Shown piece after piece: positions 17,654 to 26,999 of a stretch of 64,000 nucleotides of DNA. The stretch covers positions 209,410-273,409 of the forward strand of contig DUNO01000013.1 of the NCBI GenBank assembly GCA_012839295.1, written 5' to 3'. The notes beneath the pieces were generated by a model, which was not told the DNA's origin, did no database searches, and worked only from the letters and a program-made list of their open reading frames with translations. A program made the position numbers and the translations under genes. Each line of letters starts with the position of its first letter. Within the stretch, counting starts at the first letter, position 1. The DNA is from Clostridiales bacterium. GTDB taxonomy: Bacteria > Bacillota > Clostridia > Lachnospirales > Lachnospiraceae.

Positions 17654-17861
17654 TGGATTATCCCCAATACCGATTTCTGTAAAGGTAGATAATGTAAGAA
17701 AGAATGATGACTGCTGATACAGAATGGTTATGATTTGGTAAAATCACAATGAAGGAGGTCCTATTACAATGACACACATTACATGAATTTGTATGTTAAA
17801 AGTTTAACTATCAAAAGGTTACTTATCAATTTAATATCAAAAAACACCAGACGGAGGCCGT

Positions 17862-19550
17862 ATGAAAATTTCAATTAAATTCAGGATTATTATGTCTTTG
17901 ATTATTTTAGCAGCGCTTATTCTTTTGATTTTAACGGTTATATCCTTGAAAGGTATTAAAAAAACAACGGATGAGCAACAGACAGTAAACACGCCAATGA
18001 TGATTACCTCCTTACAGCTGCAAAAGGAAGTAATCCAAATACAACAATGGCTTACGGATATTTCTGCAACCAGGGCTGAATCCGGTTATGATGACGGCTT
18101 TGAGCAGGCTGAAGTGTATTATAATATGGCATTGGCTGATATTGAGGCATTAAATGAGCTAGGTATTGAGGATGAGCTGGCAGCTTCAATGACGAAGGAT
18201 TTGAAAGAATATTACCAAGTGGGAATTGAAATGGCCAATAAATATATCAATGAAGGAACCGCTGCAGGAAATGATTTCATGAGCACCTTTGATGCTTCTT
18301 CGGAGCTGATCCAGGAGGATATAGATATCTTAATCGGTGTGGCCTCCCAGACCTTTGAGGAAGGAAATAAAAATATTAAAGATCTTATCAAGGCCTTAGA
18401 GAGGCAATCTCTGACGGTTAATTTACTGATTATTGTTATATGCATAATATCTTATATTCTTATTCATATATTAATCATCCGACGTCTTAGTAAAATGACA
18501 GCATTACTAAAGGAGATCAATGGAGAGACCATTCGTCTGTCTACGCATATTCCTTTTCAGTCAAAGGACGAATTTGGCGTTATGGCCTCCTGCTTCAATG
18601 AGCTAATCATGAAGGTAAGGGATATCATTATTTCAATCAAGGCGGCATCAGAGCAGGCAGGGATCACACTAGCAGCGGTGAACGCTTCTTTGCAGCAATC
18701 CGTAACTGCAGTGGAGGAAGTTGGTCATACGGTTGAAGAAATTGCGAGAGGTGCCTCCGACCAGGCACTAAGCACAGAACAAGGATCTGCTAAGTTAATT
18801 GACCTTGGTGATATGATTGAAGATAATAAATACAATATCGATATTCTGGCAGAGAACTCCACACAGATTAAGGGGATTATACAGCAGGGTATGAAGGTCA
18901 TTGAAGCGCTCGCAGTGAAAACCAGTGAGACGGGCAATGCAACGCAGGCGGTTTATGACAGTGTTACCAGAACGAATGAAAGCTCTATCAAAATCGGCGA
19001 GGCCAGCCGGATCATCTCAGATATTGCGGCCCGCACCAATCTGCTTTCATTAAATGCGGCAATTGAAGCAGCGAGGGCAGGAGAGCAGGGGAAAGGTTTT
19101 GGGGTTGTGGCTTCTGAGATAAAAAAGCTTGCCGAACAGTCCGCAGCATCAACGGAGGTGATCAATGATGTTGTTAACCTGCTGCTCCTTGACTCTGCGA
19201 ATACGGTGAATATCATGACTGACGTTAAGAAAATCATTCTGGAACAGACGGGCTTTGTGAATACCGCAGAGAATTCGTATAAAGAAATAGCTGAGCTTAT
19301 GTTCAAGGCAAATGAGAAAACCAATGAAATAAATAACTCAGTGAAATCAATGGGCCGGAAGAAGCAGGAGGTTATTGATATGATCCAAAATCTCTCCGCT
19401 ACTACAGAGGAAAGCGCTGCAGGAACGCAGGAGGTCTCTGCTTCCATGGAAGAACAGATTGTGACCTTTGAAGAAATAGCTAACAGAACAAATGAATTGT
19501 ATCAATTGTTCCGGGAACTAAAGCCTCATGTAGAGAAATTTGCCGTATAA
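17862..19550 (+). CDS. Methyl-accepting chemotaxis protein
   Basis: A 562-residue chemoreceptor. A membrane helix at about residues 8-29 and a second at 182-207 bracket an extracellular four-helix-bundle-type sensor region of about 150 residues. A HAMP linker (about 207-260) and a cytoplasmic coiled-coil signalling domain follow. The hairpin tip is clear: [20 protein letters not shown] and then [18 protein letters not shown]. It would signal through CheW/CheA, none of which are in the window. There is no C-terminal CheR-binding pentapeptide. It is monocistronic and the ligand is unknown. Confidence 0.95.
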   Translation: MKISIKFRIIMSLIILAALILLILTVISLKGIKKTTDEQQTVNTPMMITSLQLQKEVIQIQQWLTDISATRAESGYDDGFEQAEVYYNMALADIEALNELGIEDELAASMTKDLKEYYQVGIEMANKYINEGTAAGNDFMSTFDASSELIQEDIDILIGVASQTFEEGNKNIKDLIKALERQSLTVNLLIIVICIISYILIHILIIRRLSKMTALLKEINGETIRLSTHIPFQSKDEFGVMASCFNELIMKVRDIIISIKAASEQAGITLAAVNASLQQSVTAVEEVGHTVEEIARGASDQALSTEQGSAKLIDLGDMIEDNKYNIDILAENSTQIKGIIQQGMKVIEALAVKTSETGNATQAVYDSVTRTNESSIKIGEASRIISDIAARTNLLSLNAAIEAARAGEQGKGFGVVASEIKKLAEQSAASTEVINDVVNLLLLDSANTVNIMTDVKKIILEQTGFVNTAENSYKEIAELMFKANEKTNEINNSVKSMGRKKQEVIDMIQNLSATTEESAAGTQEVSASMEEQIVTFEEIANRTNELYQLFRELKPHVEKFAV

Positions 19551-19578
19551 TAAGGGGTTGAAACTATCTATGAGGAGA

Positions 19579-19630
19579 AAACGGTATATCAGAAGACTCC
19601 AATATTCCAGAGTTTTTTGATATACCGTTT
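19579..19630 (+). terminator. Terminator of the chemoreceptor gene
   Basis: Perfect 13-bp arms AAACGGTATATCA / TGATATACCGTTT with a 26-base loop stand 28 bases after the stop codon. Confidence 0.6.
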
Positions 19631-19784
19631 CAATCAATTTAGTACTCGCAAAGGATAGCCTGTGATATGGCGCTAAAATTTAGAAACTCTGCTACAATAA
19701 TTTAATAAATATAGGAAATTCTTCAATATCAAATGCAACAGGGTTATAGTCTCCCAATAAATGAGTTTCTGGTGGTGTTGGTTT

Positions 19785-21653
19785 TTACCTGTGAAATTCA
19801 TGCCCGATAGCGGAGGCTAGCAGGGATTCGCTTCTGGTAATAAAGCTCTCCACATCCTCCGGCTTCAGAGCCTGCTGGCTCATCAAGGCCAAATCAAAAA
19901 GCTGGTTCATAACGATGCGGATTGCAATTTCGTCCGAGGCTCCTAATAGATAGCGAATAATATCGTTATTCATGTTAATTAGCAGAGTACTTTTTGCCTG
20001 TATTTCCCTGAGGGAAACATCCGTTGGATTAAGGAAACCGTATATCTCAAGCATATCTGCCATTCTTCTGGATTTCTCATCATTAATAATCAAGGTGGAG
20101 ATACTTTCCTGCTCAAGATTCGTTATCTTTATCGTCATAGAATGCAGGCGATCTCCCAGTGCCCTGCTTATCTTATCCTTCAAGATTCCAGCCTTTGCAT
20201 CATCACCCGGATTCATATAGCCGAGAAACAAGGACTCAATGTTAGAATCAATGCGTATGAATTTCAAATTCGGACGTGCTACCTCGTATTTTCTCATAAA
20301 GGGCTGATCTATGACATGGTCAAACAGCAGCGCATTCAGTTTGCATCTTTTAAAAATTTCAATATAATGTGCCTGTTCCAGGGCATCTGAGGAATAGTAG
20401 ATGGTATCTGGATGGGCAGCGGCAGCTACTGTATCGGCATATTCCTGAATGGTCTGATAGTTTCCAAGGATGTCCATAAAAATAACCTTACGGGTCATGA
20501 CGGAAGCAAATATTTTATCCTGTAGTACACCATACTTTACAAAGGCATTCAAATTAGGCCAATTGGCCTCGTATTGATCCCGATGATTCTCAAACATATC
20601 GTGAAAGGCAATGGTAACCTCCTGTGAGAGGCATTCATAGATTAATTCCATCGTACCTTCCTGCCGGTCCTCTTCCCGAAGGGTGGAGCGTGAAACAACC
20701 AGGGGCAAATGATCACATTCTATAATTCCGCTTTGCAGGTTCACAAATTTAGGGATCAGCTCAGGAATATTTTCACCAACATAAACCCCTCTGTTGTAAA
20801 CTTTAATGGTTCCGTCCAGCTCCTCTGTTCCGTTTTTGGTATCCCGGAAGAAGAGAATGCCACGTACACCGATATCCACACTGCCGAACTGAAGCCAGAA
20901 CATTGGAGCGGATACATCCTGGAAGAATTCCTTGTAGAAGCTATTCATTGCCTCTTCATTTACAAGCTCCTTTGGCAGCCTCCAAATTGGTGCCGGATCA
21001 TTAACCAGAACCTGATCATATCCGGGGGCGTCAAAGTAGATCGGAGTTTTTGAAAAGATAAAGTATTTTTTTATAATATCTAAGACTAGCCCGGGTTTTT
21101 CAAGATAGGGGCTGCTATCCTCCAAATAAAGCATCACCTCGGTTCCTACCTCAGTCTTTTGGCAGTACTCCATTTGATAGGACATGTCAGACATGCAATC
21201 CCAGCGGACAGCAGATTCCTCTTCCTGATAGGATTTTGTCTCAAGAGCAACATGGTCAGCCAGCATGAAAGAAGAATAGAAGCCCACACCAAAGTGACCG
21301 ATAATCGTGTTTTTACCGGCATTATTATTCTTATTGATGAACTCGGAGGCTCCGGAAAAAGCGATTTGATTAATATATTTATGTACTTCCTCCCGGCTCA
21401 TACCGATGCCATTGTCACCTATGGTTAGTGTTTTCTGATCCCGATCGAGTTTCACAAGGATCTTACCTTTCTCCAATTGAACGACAGGATCACCAGTATT
21501 TAAAGTGGAGAGCTTTTCTATAGCATCACAGGCGTTAGAGATCAGTTCCCGAAACACGATATCCTGTTCTGTATAAAGCCATTTTTTTAATATGGTAAAG
21601 ATATTCTTGCTTTCTATGGAAAGCATTCCATTTTGAGTTGTTAGATTTGTCAT
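19785..21653 (-). CDS. htpG: Molecular chaperone HtpG (Hsp90)
   Basis: A 622-residue Hsp90-family ATPase. The GHKL nucleotide-binding motifs are visible near the N-terminus: RELISNACDAIEKL (about 36-49), GDNGIGMS and GHFGVGFYSSF. The middle domain and a C-terminal dimerisation domain follow. It assists folding and remodelling of cytosolic clients. The length is normal. The gene is alone on the minus strand and divergent from the catabolic cluster that starts at 21848. No CIRCE or other heat-shock operator is evident upstream. Confidence 0.95.
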   Translation of the reverse strand: MTNLTTQNGMLSIESKNIFTILKKWLYTEQDIVFRELISNACDAIEKLSTLNTGDPVVQLEKGKILVKLDRDQKTLTIGDNGIGMSREEVHKYINQIAFSGASEFINKNNNAGKNTIIGHFGVGFYSSFMLADHVALETKSYQEEESAVRWDCMSDMSYQMEYCQKTEVGTEVMLYLEDSSPYLEKPGLVLDIIKKYFIFSKTPIYFDAPGYDQVLVNDPAPIWRLPKELVNEEAMNSFYKEFFQDVSAPMFWLQFGSVDIGVRGILFFRDTKNGTEELDGTIKVYNRGVYVGENIPELIPKFVNLQSGIIECDHLPLVVSRSTLREEDRQEGTMELIYECLSQEVTIAFHDMFENHRDQYEANWPNLNAFVKYGVLQDKIFASVMTRKVIFMDILGNYQTIQEYADTVAAAAHPDTIYYSSDALEQAHYIEIFKRCKLNALLFDHVIDQPFMRKYEVARPNLKFIRIDSNIESLFLGYMNPGDDAKAGILKDKISRALGDRLHSMTIKITNLEQESISTLIINDEKSRRMADMLEIYGFLNPTDVSLREIQAKSTLLINMNNDIIRYLLGASDEIAIRIVMNQLFDLALMSQQALKPEDVESFITRSESLLASAIGHEFHR

Positions 21654-21847
21654 ACCGCACCGCTTCCTTTATTTTTTGATGTAGATTAATTAATATTATA
21701 GCAAAAATAACTAAGCAGCATAGGGAAAAATCAGATTTGGTTATGCAAAATATGAATTTTACGATCTACATTTCATTTTCTATAATGGCATTAACAGTTA
21801 AATTGCTGTTTTCTATGAAAGCTAAATTAATCGTTGGAGGAAGAGAA

Positions 21848-22735
21848 ATGTCAAAAAAAGAAACAAATACAAATTATGTAAAATGGCCTACCTTTGAAGA
21901 AATTAAGGAGATGTTCAAAGAGCATTTTATTATGGACAGACGTGAGGACGGTGTTGTTACCGTAAGAATGCACTGCAAGGGCGGCCCGTTGATCTGGTCC
22001 ATGGAATTGCATGATGCCATCGGCAAGATGTGGAGGCTTCTTGGTACGGACCGTGAGACAGAAATGATTATCTTCACCGGTACCGGTAATATTTGGGTTA
22101 CCGACTTTGAAGCTGCCAGCTGGGCACCGGAGGGTGATAATGCAGGCGAAACCCGCTATAACCATATGTTTGTTGATGGACGCCGTATGATCATCACCAT
22201 GATTCAGGATGTAGAGGTTCCTACCCTCGGTGTCCTCAGCGGCTCAGGCGGACATACGGAGCTTGCGCTGATGTGTGATCTTGCTATTGCAGCGGATGAC
22301 ATCACGGTACTTGACCCCCATATGCTTCCTGGAACCAATAACGTACCGGGAGACGGTATCCATAGCTGCTTCTTTGAATTAATGCCAAAGAGGTTTGCTG
22401 CCTGGTATCTGATGACAGGTGACAAGATGTCTGCCGAGGATCTGGTCCGCCTTGGAATGGTGTCTGAAATCGTACCAAGAGAGAAGCTCATGGACCGTGC
22501 CTATGAAATCGCAGACATGCTGATGGCACAAAACAGGGTAGCAAGAAGACTTACCTCCCAGCTGATCAGAAGAAATTGGAAGAAGCGTATCTCTGACGAT
22601 TTGGATATGGCCTTCGGAACAGAAATGTTTGGTATGTTTTGTGCAAATGAGCTTCACTCTGAGCTTCTTTCCATGATTCAATATCTTGGCTTGGAAGGAA
22701 AGATTGATCCGCCGCTGGCTGGTAAAATTAGATAA
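21848..22735 (+). CDS. Crotonase-fold hydrolase, 6-oxocamphor hydrolase-like
   Basis: A 295-residue crotonase-superfamily protein. Simple annotation would be enoyl-CoA hydratase, but the usual paired glutamates are absent. The pattern instead matches what I recall for 6-oxocamphor hydrolase (His122, His145, Asp154, Glu244): here His136 in SGSGGHTE, His158 in LDPH, Asp169 in VPGDG and Glu259 in AFGTE, with nearly the same spacing. That enzyme opens a cyclic 1,3-diketone by retro-Claisen hydrolysis. I chose ATG 21848, with GGAGGAAGAG before it, over an upstream ATG at 21737 in an AT-rich leader. First gene of the catabolic cluster; a ring-opening role fits the following BKACE. Substrate unknown. 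Confidence 0.75.
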   Translation: MSKKETNTNYVKWPTFEEIKEMFKEHFIMDRREDGVVTVRMHCKGGPLIWSMELHDAIGKMWRLLGTDRETEMIIFTGTGNIWVTDFEAASWAPEGDNAGETRYNHMFVDGRRMIITMIQDVEVPTLGVLSGSGGHTELALMCDLAIAADDITVLDPHMLPGTNNVPGDGIHSCFFELMPKRFAAWYLMTGDKMSAEDLVRLGMVSEIVPREKLMDRAYEIADMLMAQNRVARRLTSQLIRRNWKKRISDDLDMAFGTEMFGMFCANELHSELLSMIQYLGLEGKIDPPLAGKIR

Positions 22736-22787
22736 TACATAGATATACGTTAACAAGTTTTTCAGGCAAGTGATTCCGGGTTAACAT

Positions 22788-22823
22788 AAAGGGCTGTTGT
22801 AATAGTAATTTCTTCAGCCCTTT
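22788..22823 (+). terminator. Hairpin between the ring hydrolase and UroD-type genes
   Basis: Arms AAAGGGCTG and CAGCCCTTT enclose an 18-base loop, so the two genes may be separate transcripts or attenuated. A weak promoter (TTGGTA, 16 bases, TATAAA) follows before the UroD-type gene. Confidence 0.6.
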
Positions 22824-22919
22824 AAAAGAACCCAAATTAAAGCTATATGGCCTTCTGTTTCAAATCAGGGATATTTGGTACGTTCAAGGTAAGTACTATA
22901 AAGGAAAGAGGAGAAGGAT

Positions 22920-23882
22920 ATGACGGAAAGAGAAAATATGCAGATGGTTTGGGATCATAAGCTTCCTGAATGGGTACCGATGATTAATACCGCCAGTCAG
23001 ATTCTGATTACACCAGAGATTAACGACCGGTCACTTTTTCAAACCGGAAAGGATTGGTTCGGACTCACCTGGGAACTGGATCCGGAGCATCCGGAGCTAA
23101 TGACTCATGTAAAGCCTAATATCAGCTTCTTTGACGATATGACCCGGTGGAAGGAATATATTCACTTTCCCAGTGTAAAAGATTTAAACTGGGAAATGAT
23201 TGGTGCCCGGACAAAAGCCATGTGGTCAAAGAAAGAAGAACTTATGGGGTATGTGGTAGAAAATATAGGCGCATTTGAACGGTTAAATGCAATGATGGGA
23301 TTTGAAAACGGTCTATGTGCATTGTTTGAGACAGAGGATTATGCTGAATATGTAAATGCTTATGCCGATTATCGCATTGAACAGATGCATTATATTAAAA
23401 AATATATGGATGCTGATTTTTTAGTGATGCATGATGATTGGGGAAACCAGGCGAATATGTTCATGGCACCGGATATGTGGAGAGAAATTTTCAAGGAGCC
23501 GGAGCGACGGATGGTGGAAGCCTGCAGGAATTTAGGCATGCACTATATGCATCATTCCTGCGGATATATTGAGCCTATAGTCGGTGACCTGATAGAAATT
23601 GGGGTAGAATCCTGGCATGCAGTATCACCGGTGAACCATTGGAAGGAAATCAAGGAAAAGTATGGAGATAAAATAATCTTTGCAGGCTGTGTGGATCCTC
23701 ATGTAACAGATGCACCGGGAGCAACGGAAGAGGACATACGCAAAGCAGTCCGGGATACCATTGATATCCTTGGTAAAAACGGGGGACTTTTGGCAAGCTC
23801 CGCTGTTATGTTCTCTACCGTTCAAGGAGTCGATGCAATTATTGATGATGAGGGCAAAAAGTACGGTAGGTATATTAAATAA
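22920..23882 (+). CDS. UroD-family corrinoid methyltransferase-like protein
   Basis: A 320-residue TIM-barrel protein of the uroporphyrinogen decarboxylase superfamily. It has a zinc-type His-x-Cys (H212, C214 in HHSCGY) and a later Cys in FAGCVDPH (C257), as in MtaA/MtbA and aryl O-demethylase methyltransferases. This argues for methyl transfer rather than haem synthesis; the neighbours contain no haem genes. The natural partner would be a corrinoid protein. None is next to it; the nearest in the window is MtaC at 10317. An AGAGGAGAAGG site precedes the ATG. Within the cluster it may remove a methyl group from the substrate before ring reduction. Substrate and direction of transfer are inferred. 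Confidence 0.75.
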   Translation: MTERENMQMVWDHKLPEWVPMINTASQILITPEINDRSLFQTGKDWFGLTWELDPEHPELMTHVKPNISFFDDMTRWKEYIHFPSVKDLNWEMIGARTKAMWSKKEELMGYVVENIGAFERLNAMMGFENGLCALFETEDYAEYVNAYADYRIEQMHYIKKYMDADFLVMHDDWGNQANMFMAPDMWREIFKEPERRMVEACRNLGMHYMHHSCGYIEPIVGDLIEIGVESWHAVSPVNHWKEIKEKYGDKIIFAGCVDPHVTDAPGATEEDIRKAVRDTIDILGKNGGLLASSAVMFSTVQGVDAIIDDEGKKYGRYIK

Positions 23883-23979
23883 TAAAAGTGGCTCGGGGAG
23901 AAGAAAAATAAAATGACTCGTATTTCCTGTAATGGGAAAGTACCCGGATGCTCCATAAATTTTAGATAAGGGGAATGAA

Positions 23980-25113
23980 ATGAAAAGGATATTTGCCATC
24001 AACTGCGGCTCCACTTCAACAAAGGTAGCGTATTTTGAAGACGATAAAATGATAAACAAGGTTTCGCTGGATATTACAGCTGAAGATTTAAGAAAAATGC
24101 CGAAGGTACTGGATCAGCTGGAATATCGAACGAATCAGGTAAAGAAATTTCTAGAGGATAATAATCTGGAACCTGCCAGTTTCGATATGATTGTTGCAAG
24201 GGCTGGGACGATACCCTCTGTACCCTATGACGGTGCCTATGAAGTAAATGAGCTTATGATAGCGTCTGTTACCTATGCGCCGGAGGCCCAGCATGCCTCC
24301 ACCTTATCCTGCCTCATTGCCAATCAATTGGTGAAGGGACGAAAGGTTCCGGTTATCATCTATGACCCCACCTGCGTGGACTCCGCAGATGAAATCGCTA
24401 AGATAACGGGTATTCCGGAAATCGTAAATATGCCAATTGCCCATCTATTAAATACCAAGATGGCAGGGATTACATATGCACAGTCCATCGGCAGGAATTA
24501 TAAGGACTTAAACTTAATTATTATTCAGCTTGGGGGCGGTATTACCTTAGGATTTCACGACCATGGACGTATCTCTGACTGGGTATATGATGATGAAGGT
24601 CCGATGTCACCCCAGCGCGCCGGTGCTATTCCGACAAGATATATGGCAAATTTCTGCTACGAGAAATTTAAGGAAGGAAAAACGCTTCAGGAGGTCAGAA
24701 TGTACCTGTGCGGACAGAGCGGCCTGGTGGCGTATTTTGGAACCCAGGATGTCCGTGAGGTATCTGGGCTTATGGAGCAGGGGGATGAGCAGGCGGAAAA
24801 AATCCTGAAGGCCATGGCCTACCAGGTGGCAAAAAGCATCGGAAGCTTAGCGGTGACCAGGAACGGAAGGGTGGACCAGATCATCATCACGGGCGGTATT
24901 GCCCATAGCCGGCTTCTTACTGACTGGATTAAGGAGAAGGTGGAATTTATAGCGCCGGTATCCGTCATCCCCGGTGAACGGGAGATGGAGGCGTTGGCAG
25001 CGGGAGCACTCCGTGTACTTAACAAAGAAGAGGAAGTCCATGAGTACAATGTGTATCCGAAGGGCTACAGCTCCATTGAGGAAATCATCAATAAACCAAA
25101 CTATCTTGCATAA
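23980..25113 (+). CDS. buk: Butyrate kinase family protein
   Basis: A 377-residue acetokinase-family enzyme. It opens with RIFAINCGSTSTKVAYF, the phosphate-1 motif of butyrate and acetate kinases. It contains the mid-protein DEGPMSPQRAGAIP stretch typical of butyrate kinase and a GGIAHS adenosine motif near residue 309. It converts acyl phosphate and ADP to the acid and ATP. The phosphotransacylase partner is two genes downstream, with the BKACE gene between them, so the pair probably recovers ATP from acyl-CoA made in this pathway. The true acyl group could be butyryl, acetyl or a branched acid. Confidence 0.92.
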   Translation: MKRIFAINCGSTSTKVAYFEDDKMINKVSLDITAEDLRKMPKVLDQLEYRTNQVKKFLEDNNLEPASFDMIVARAGTIPSVPYDGAYEVNELMIASVTYAPEAQHASTLSCLIANQLVKGRKVPVIIYDPTCVDSADEIAKITGIPEIVNMPIAHLLNTKMAGITYAQSIGRNYKDLNLIIIQLGGGITLGFHDHGRISDWVYDDEGPMSPQRAGAIPTRYMANFCYEKFKEGKTLQEVRMYLCGQSGLVAYFGTQDVREVSGLMEQGDEQAEKILKAMAYQVAKSIGSLAVTRNGRVDQIIITGGIAHSRLLTDWIKEKVEFIAPVSVIPGEREMEALAAGALRVLNKEEEVHEYNVYPKGYSSIEEIINKPNYLA

Positions 25114-25139
25114 TAGGGAACTGCCCTTGGGGCATGTCT

Positions 25140-25159
25140 GAAAACCCATTGCGGTTTTC
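25140..25159 (+). terminator. Small hairpin after butyrate kinase
   Basis: GAAAACC and GGTTTTC arms enclose CATTGC; no long T-run follows. It lies just before copy 3 of the 61-nt palindromic element. Confidence 0.4.
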
Positions 25160-25167
25160 AACTTAAC

Positions 25168-25228
25168 GATCATTTGGCCGCTAGGCCACGGGGGGTCGGA
25201 TGTGAAATGATCCTCATCTCATACTAGA
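25168..25228 (-). repeat. 61-nt palindromic element, copy 3 (inverted)
   Basis: Read on the minus strand, this matches the tandem elements at 33422-33543, including TGTGAAATGATC on the plus strand and a TTGGCC...GGCCA small hairpin. It lies directly upstream of the BKACE gene. The arms are less perfect than in the other copies. Confidence 0.7.
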
Positions 25229-25245
25229 CAGAATGGAGGCATGAA

Positions 25246-26079
25246 ATGTCATTAGAAAATAAAGTAATTATAACAGCAGCCCTTACCGGTGCCATGACAC
25301 CGAAGGAATTGAATCCGCACATACCGTTAAAGCCGGAGGAAATTGCGGAAGACGCTTATCAGTGCTGGAAGGCCGGCGCAGCAGTAGTCCATCTCCATAT
25401 GAGGAATGATCAGGGGCTGGGCACCATGGACAAGGAAAAATTTAAGAAAACCATAGATCTCATAAAGGAAAGAACAGATTGTGACGTAGTCATCAACTGT
25501 ACAACCTCCGGTGATAACAGGGCGGGCTATGAGGAGCGCATGGCGCATCTGGAATATGTGAAGCCGGAACTGGCATCCTTTGATGCCGGCTCCTTCAACT
25601 GGATGCCCTTTGGAATCTTTGATAATGCACCCCAGTTCCTGGAGCCCCTTGGCCGGAAAATGAAAGAACTTGGTGTAAAGCCGGAGCTGGAGATCTTTGA
25701 TTCCGGGTTTATGAATATCGTAAAATATTATGTAAAGCAAGGAGTGCTCGACACACCCTGCCATTATCAATTTGTGTTAGGGGTTCTGGGCGGTATGGAA
25801 GCTTCCGTCAAGAATCTCCAGTTCCTCTATGAACTGCTGCCGGAAGGATCTACCTGGTCTGCTTTTGGACTTGGCAAACAGCATATGCCGATCCTGTATA
25901 CGACCCTGGCGCTGGGCGGACATATCCGTGTGGGTCTGGAGGACAATGTGTACTACAGCAAGGGAACCCTGGCAACCAATGTTATGCTGGTGGAAAGAGC
26001 GGCCAGGGCAATCCGTGAATTCGGAAAGGAGCCTGCTACACCGGAGGAAGCCAGGCAGATTCTAGGTCTTGGAAGGTAA
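25246..26079 (+). CDS. Beta-keto acid cleavage enzyme (BKACE, DUF849)
   Basis: A 277-residue zinc-dependent TIM-barrel enzyme of the BKACE family, related to 3-keto-5-aminohexanoate cleavage enzyme. The metal ligands match: HLH (H49, H51) and a Glu in RVGLEDN (E232). The family condenses a beta-keto acid with acetyl-CoA and releases acetoacetate plus the CoA ester of the shortened acid. Known members act on lysine-derived, carnitine-derived and triacetate (phloroglucinol route) substrates. A TGGAGG site precedes the ATG. It overlaps the leader of the phosphotransacylase gene. Acetoacetate would be taken up by the CoA transferase and thiolase encoded downstream. Confidence 0.93.
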   Translation: MSLENKVIITAALTGAMTPKELNPHIPLKPEEIAEDAYQCWKAGAAVVHLHMRNDQGLGTMDKEKFKKTIDLIKERTDCDVVINCTTSGDNRAGYEERMAHLEYVKPELASFDAGSFNWMPFGIFDNAPQFLEPLGRKMKELGVKPELEIFDSGFMNIVKYYVKQGVLDTPCHYQFVLGVLGGMEASVKNLQFLYELLPEGSTWSAFGLGKQHMPILYTTLALGGHIRVGLEDNVYYSKGTLATNVMLVERAARAIREFGKEPATPEEARQILGLGR

Positions 26080-26083
26080 TTGG

Positions 26084-26995
26084 GTGGAAGCTATGTATAA
26101 AAATTATGAAGCATTGATTAAGGCACGCCTCTCTGGCAGCAGTAAGCCAAAGAAAGCCATAGTAGCCGGAGCAAATGATGACCATGTGCTGGAAGCAGTC
26201 TTCCTGGCACAGGAAAAAGGCTATGCCTATCCGGTTCTGGTGGGCGAGGAAGGTGAAGTGACGGGGATAATCAAGGATTTGGGCTTTTCGGACAGACCCT
26301 ATGAGATCCTTCCATGTACCGGGCAGAGGAATCCTTCCGAAGTGGCTGTAGCATTGATTCATGAAGGAAAAGGCGACTTTATTATAAAAGGAAAGCTGGA
26401 GACAAGGGAGCTTTTAAAGCCCATCCTGAACAAGGAGAATGGCCTGAACCAAAAAGGCTTTATCACTCATTTTGGTCTGATGCAGATCAAAGGCTATCAT
26501 AAGCTGCTGGCCATGAGCGACTGTGCGGTAATTCCATATCCGACGCTTGAGGATAAGAAGAAGATCATAACCGCAGGCATGGAAGCCCTCCGAAAGCTCG
26601 GGTATGAAGAGCCTATAGTAGGAGCCCTATGTGCAGTTGAAACAGTCAGTGAGAAAATGCCGGAAACAGTGGAGGCAAAAGCGCTTCAGGATATGGCAGA
26701 AGCGGGAGGGTTCGGAAAGGGCAGGGTAGTAGGTCCAATATCCTTTGACCTGGCAACCCGCAAGGAAGCGGCATTAATCAAAGGATATGATTCACCCTAT
26801 GCAGGTGAGGTGGATATGTTATTGGTGCCTCAGATGGTAACCGGCAATGTCATGAGTAAAATCTGGAATGCAGACCCGGATAATATACTGGCAGGCTGCC
26901 TGATCGGTGCGGATATACCGATTGTCCTTACTTCCAGAAGCGCAAGCATGGATGAGAAGCTTTATTCCATACTGTTATGTAATATGCTCAGCTGA
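26084..26995 (+). CDS. ptb: Phosphate butyryl/acetyltransferase
   Basis: A 303-residue phosphotransacylase (PTA/PTB fold). It exchanges CoA for phosphate on an acyl-CoA so that the kinase can make ATP. Typical stretches are IVAGANDDHVLEAV near the N-terminus and DMLLVPQMVTGNVMSKI near residue 245. I chose the GTG at 26084, with GGAAGG seven bases upstream; a TTG at 26069 and an ATG at 26093 are alternatives. It follows BKACE by four bases and forms a functional pair with the butyrate kinase at 23980. Its stop is only four bases from the stop of the opposing LysR gene, leaving no room for a separate terminator. Confidence 0.92.
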   Translation: MEAMYKNYEALIKARLSGSSKPKKAIVAGANDDHVLEAVFLAQEKGYAYPVLVGEEGEVTGIIKDLGFSDRPYEILPCTGQRNPSEVAVALIHEGKGDFIIKGKLETRELLKPILNKENGLNQKGFITHFGLMQIKGYHKLLAMSDCAVIPYPTLEDKKKIITAGMEALRKLGYEEPIVGALCAVETVSEKMPETVEAKALQDMAEAGGFGKGRVVGPISFDLATRKEAALIKGYDSPYAGEVDMLLVPQMVTGNVMSKIWNADPDNILAGCLIGADIPIVLTSRSASMDEKLYSILLCNMLS

Positions 26996-26999
26996 TCAT

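Noticed and set aside
21848..22735. Annotation as enoyl-CoA hydratase
   Set aside because: The paired catalytic glutamates of hydratases are not in place, while a two-histidine, Asp, Glu set like that of 6-oxocamphor hydrolase is.
22920..23882. Haem biosynthesis uroporphyrinogen decarboxylase
   Set aside because: The zinc-type His-x-Cys...Cys motif and absence of haem genes favour a methyltransferase.
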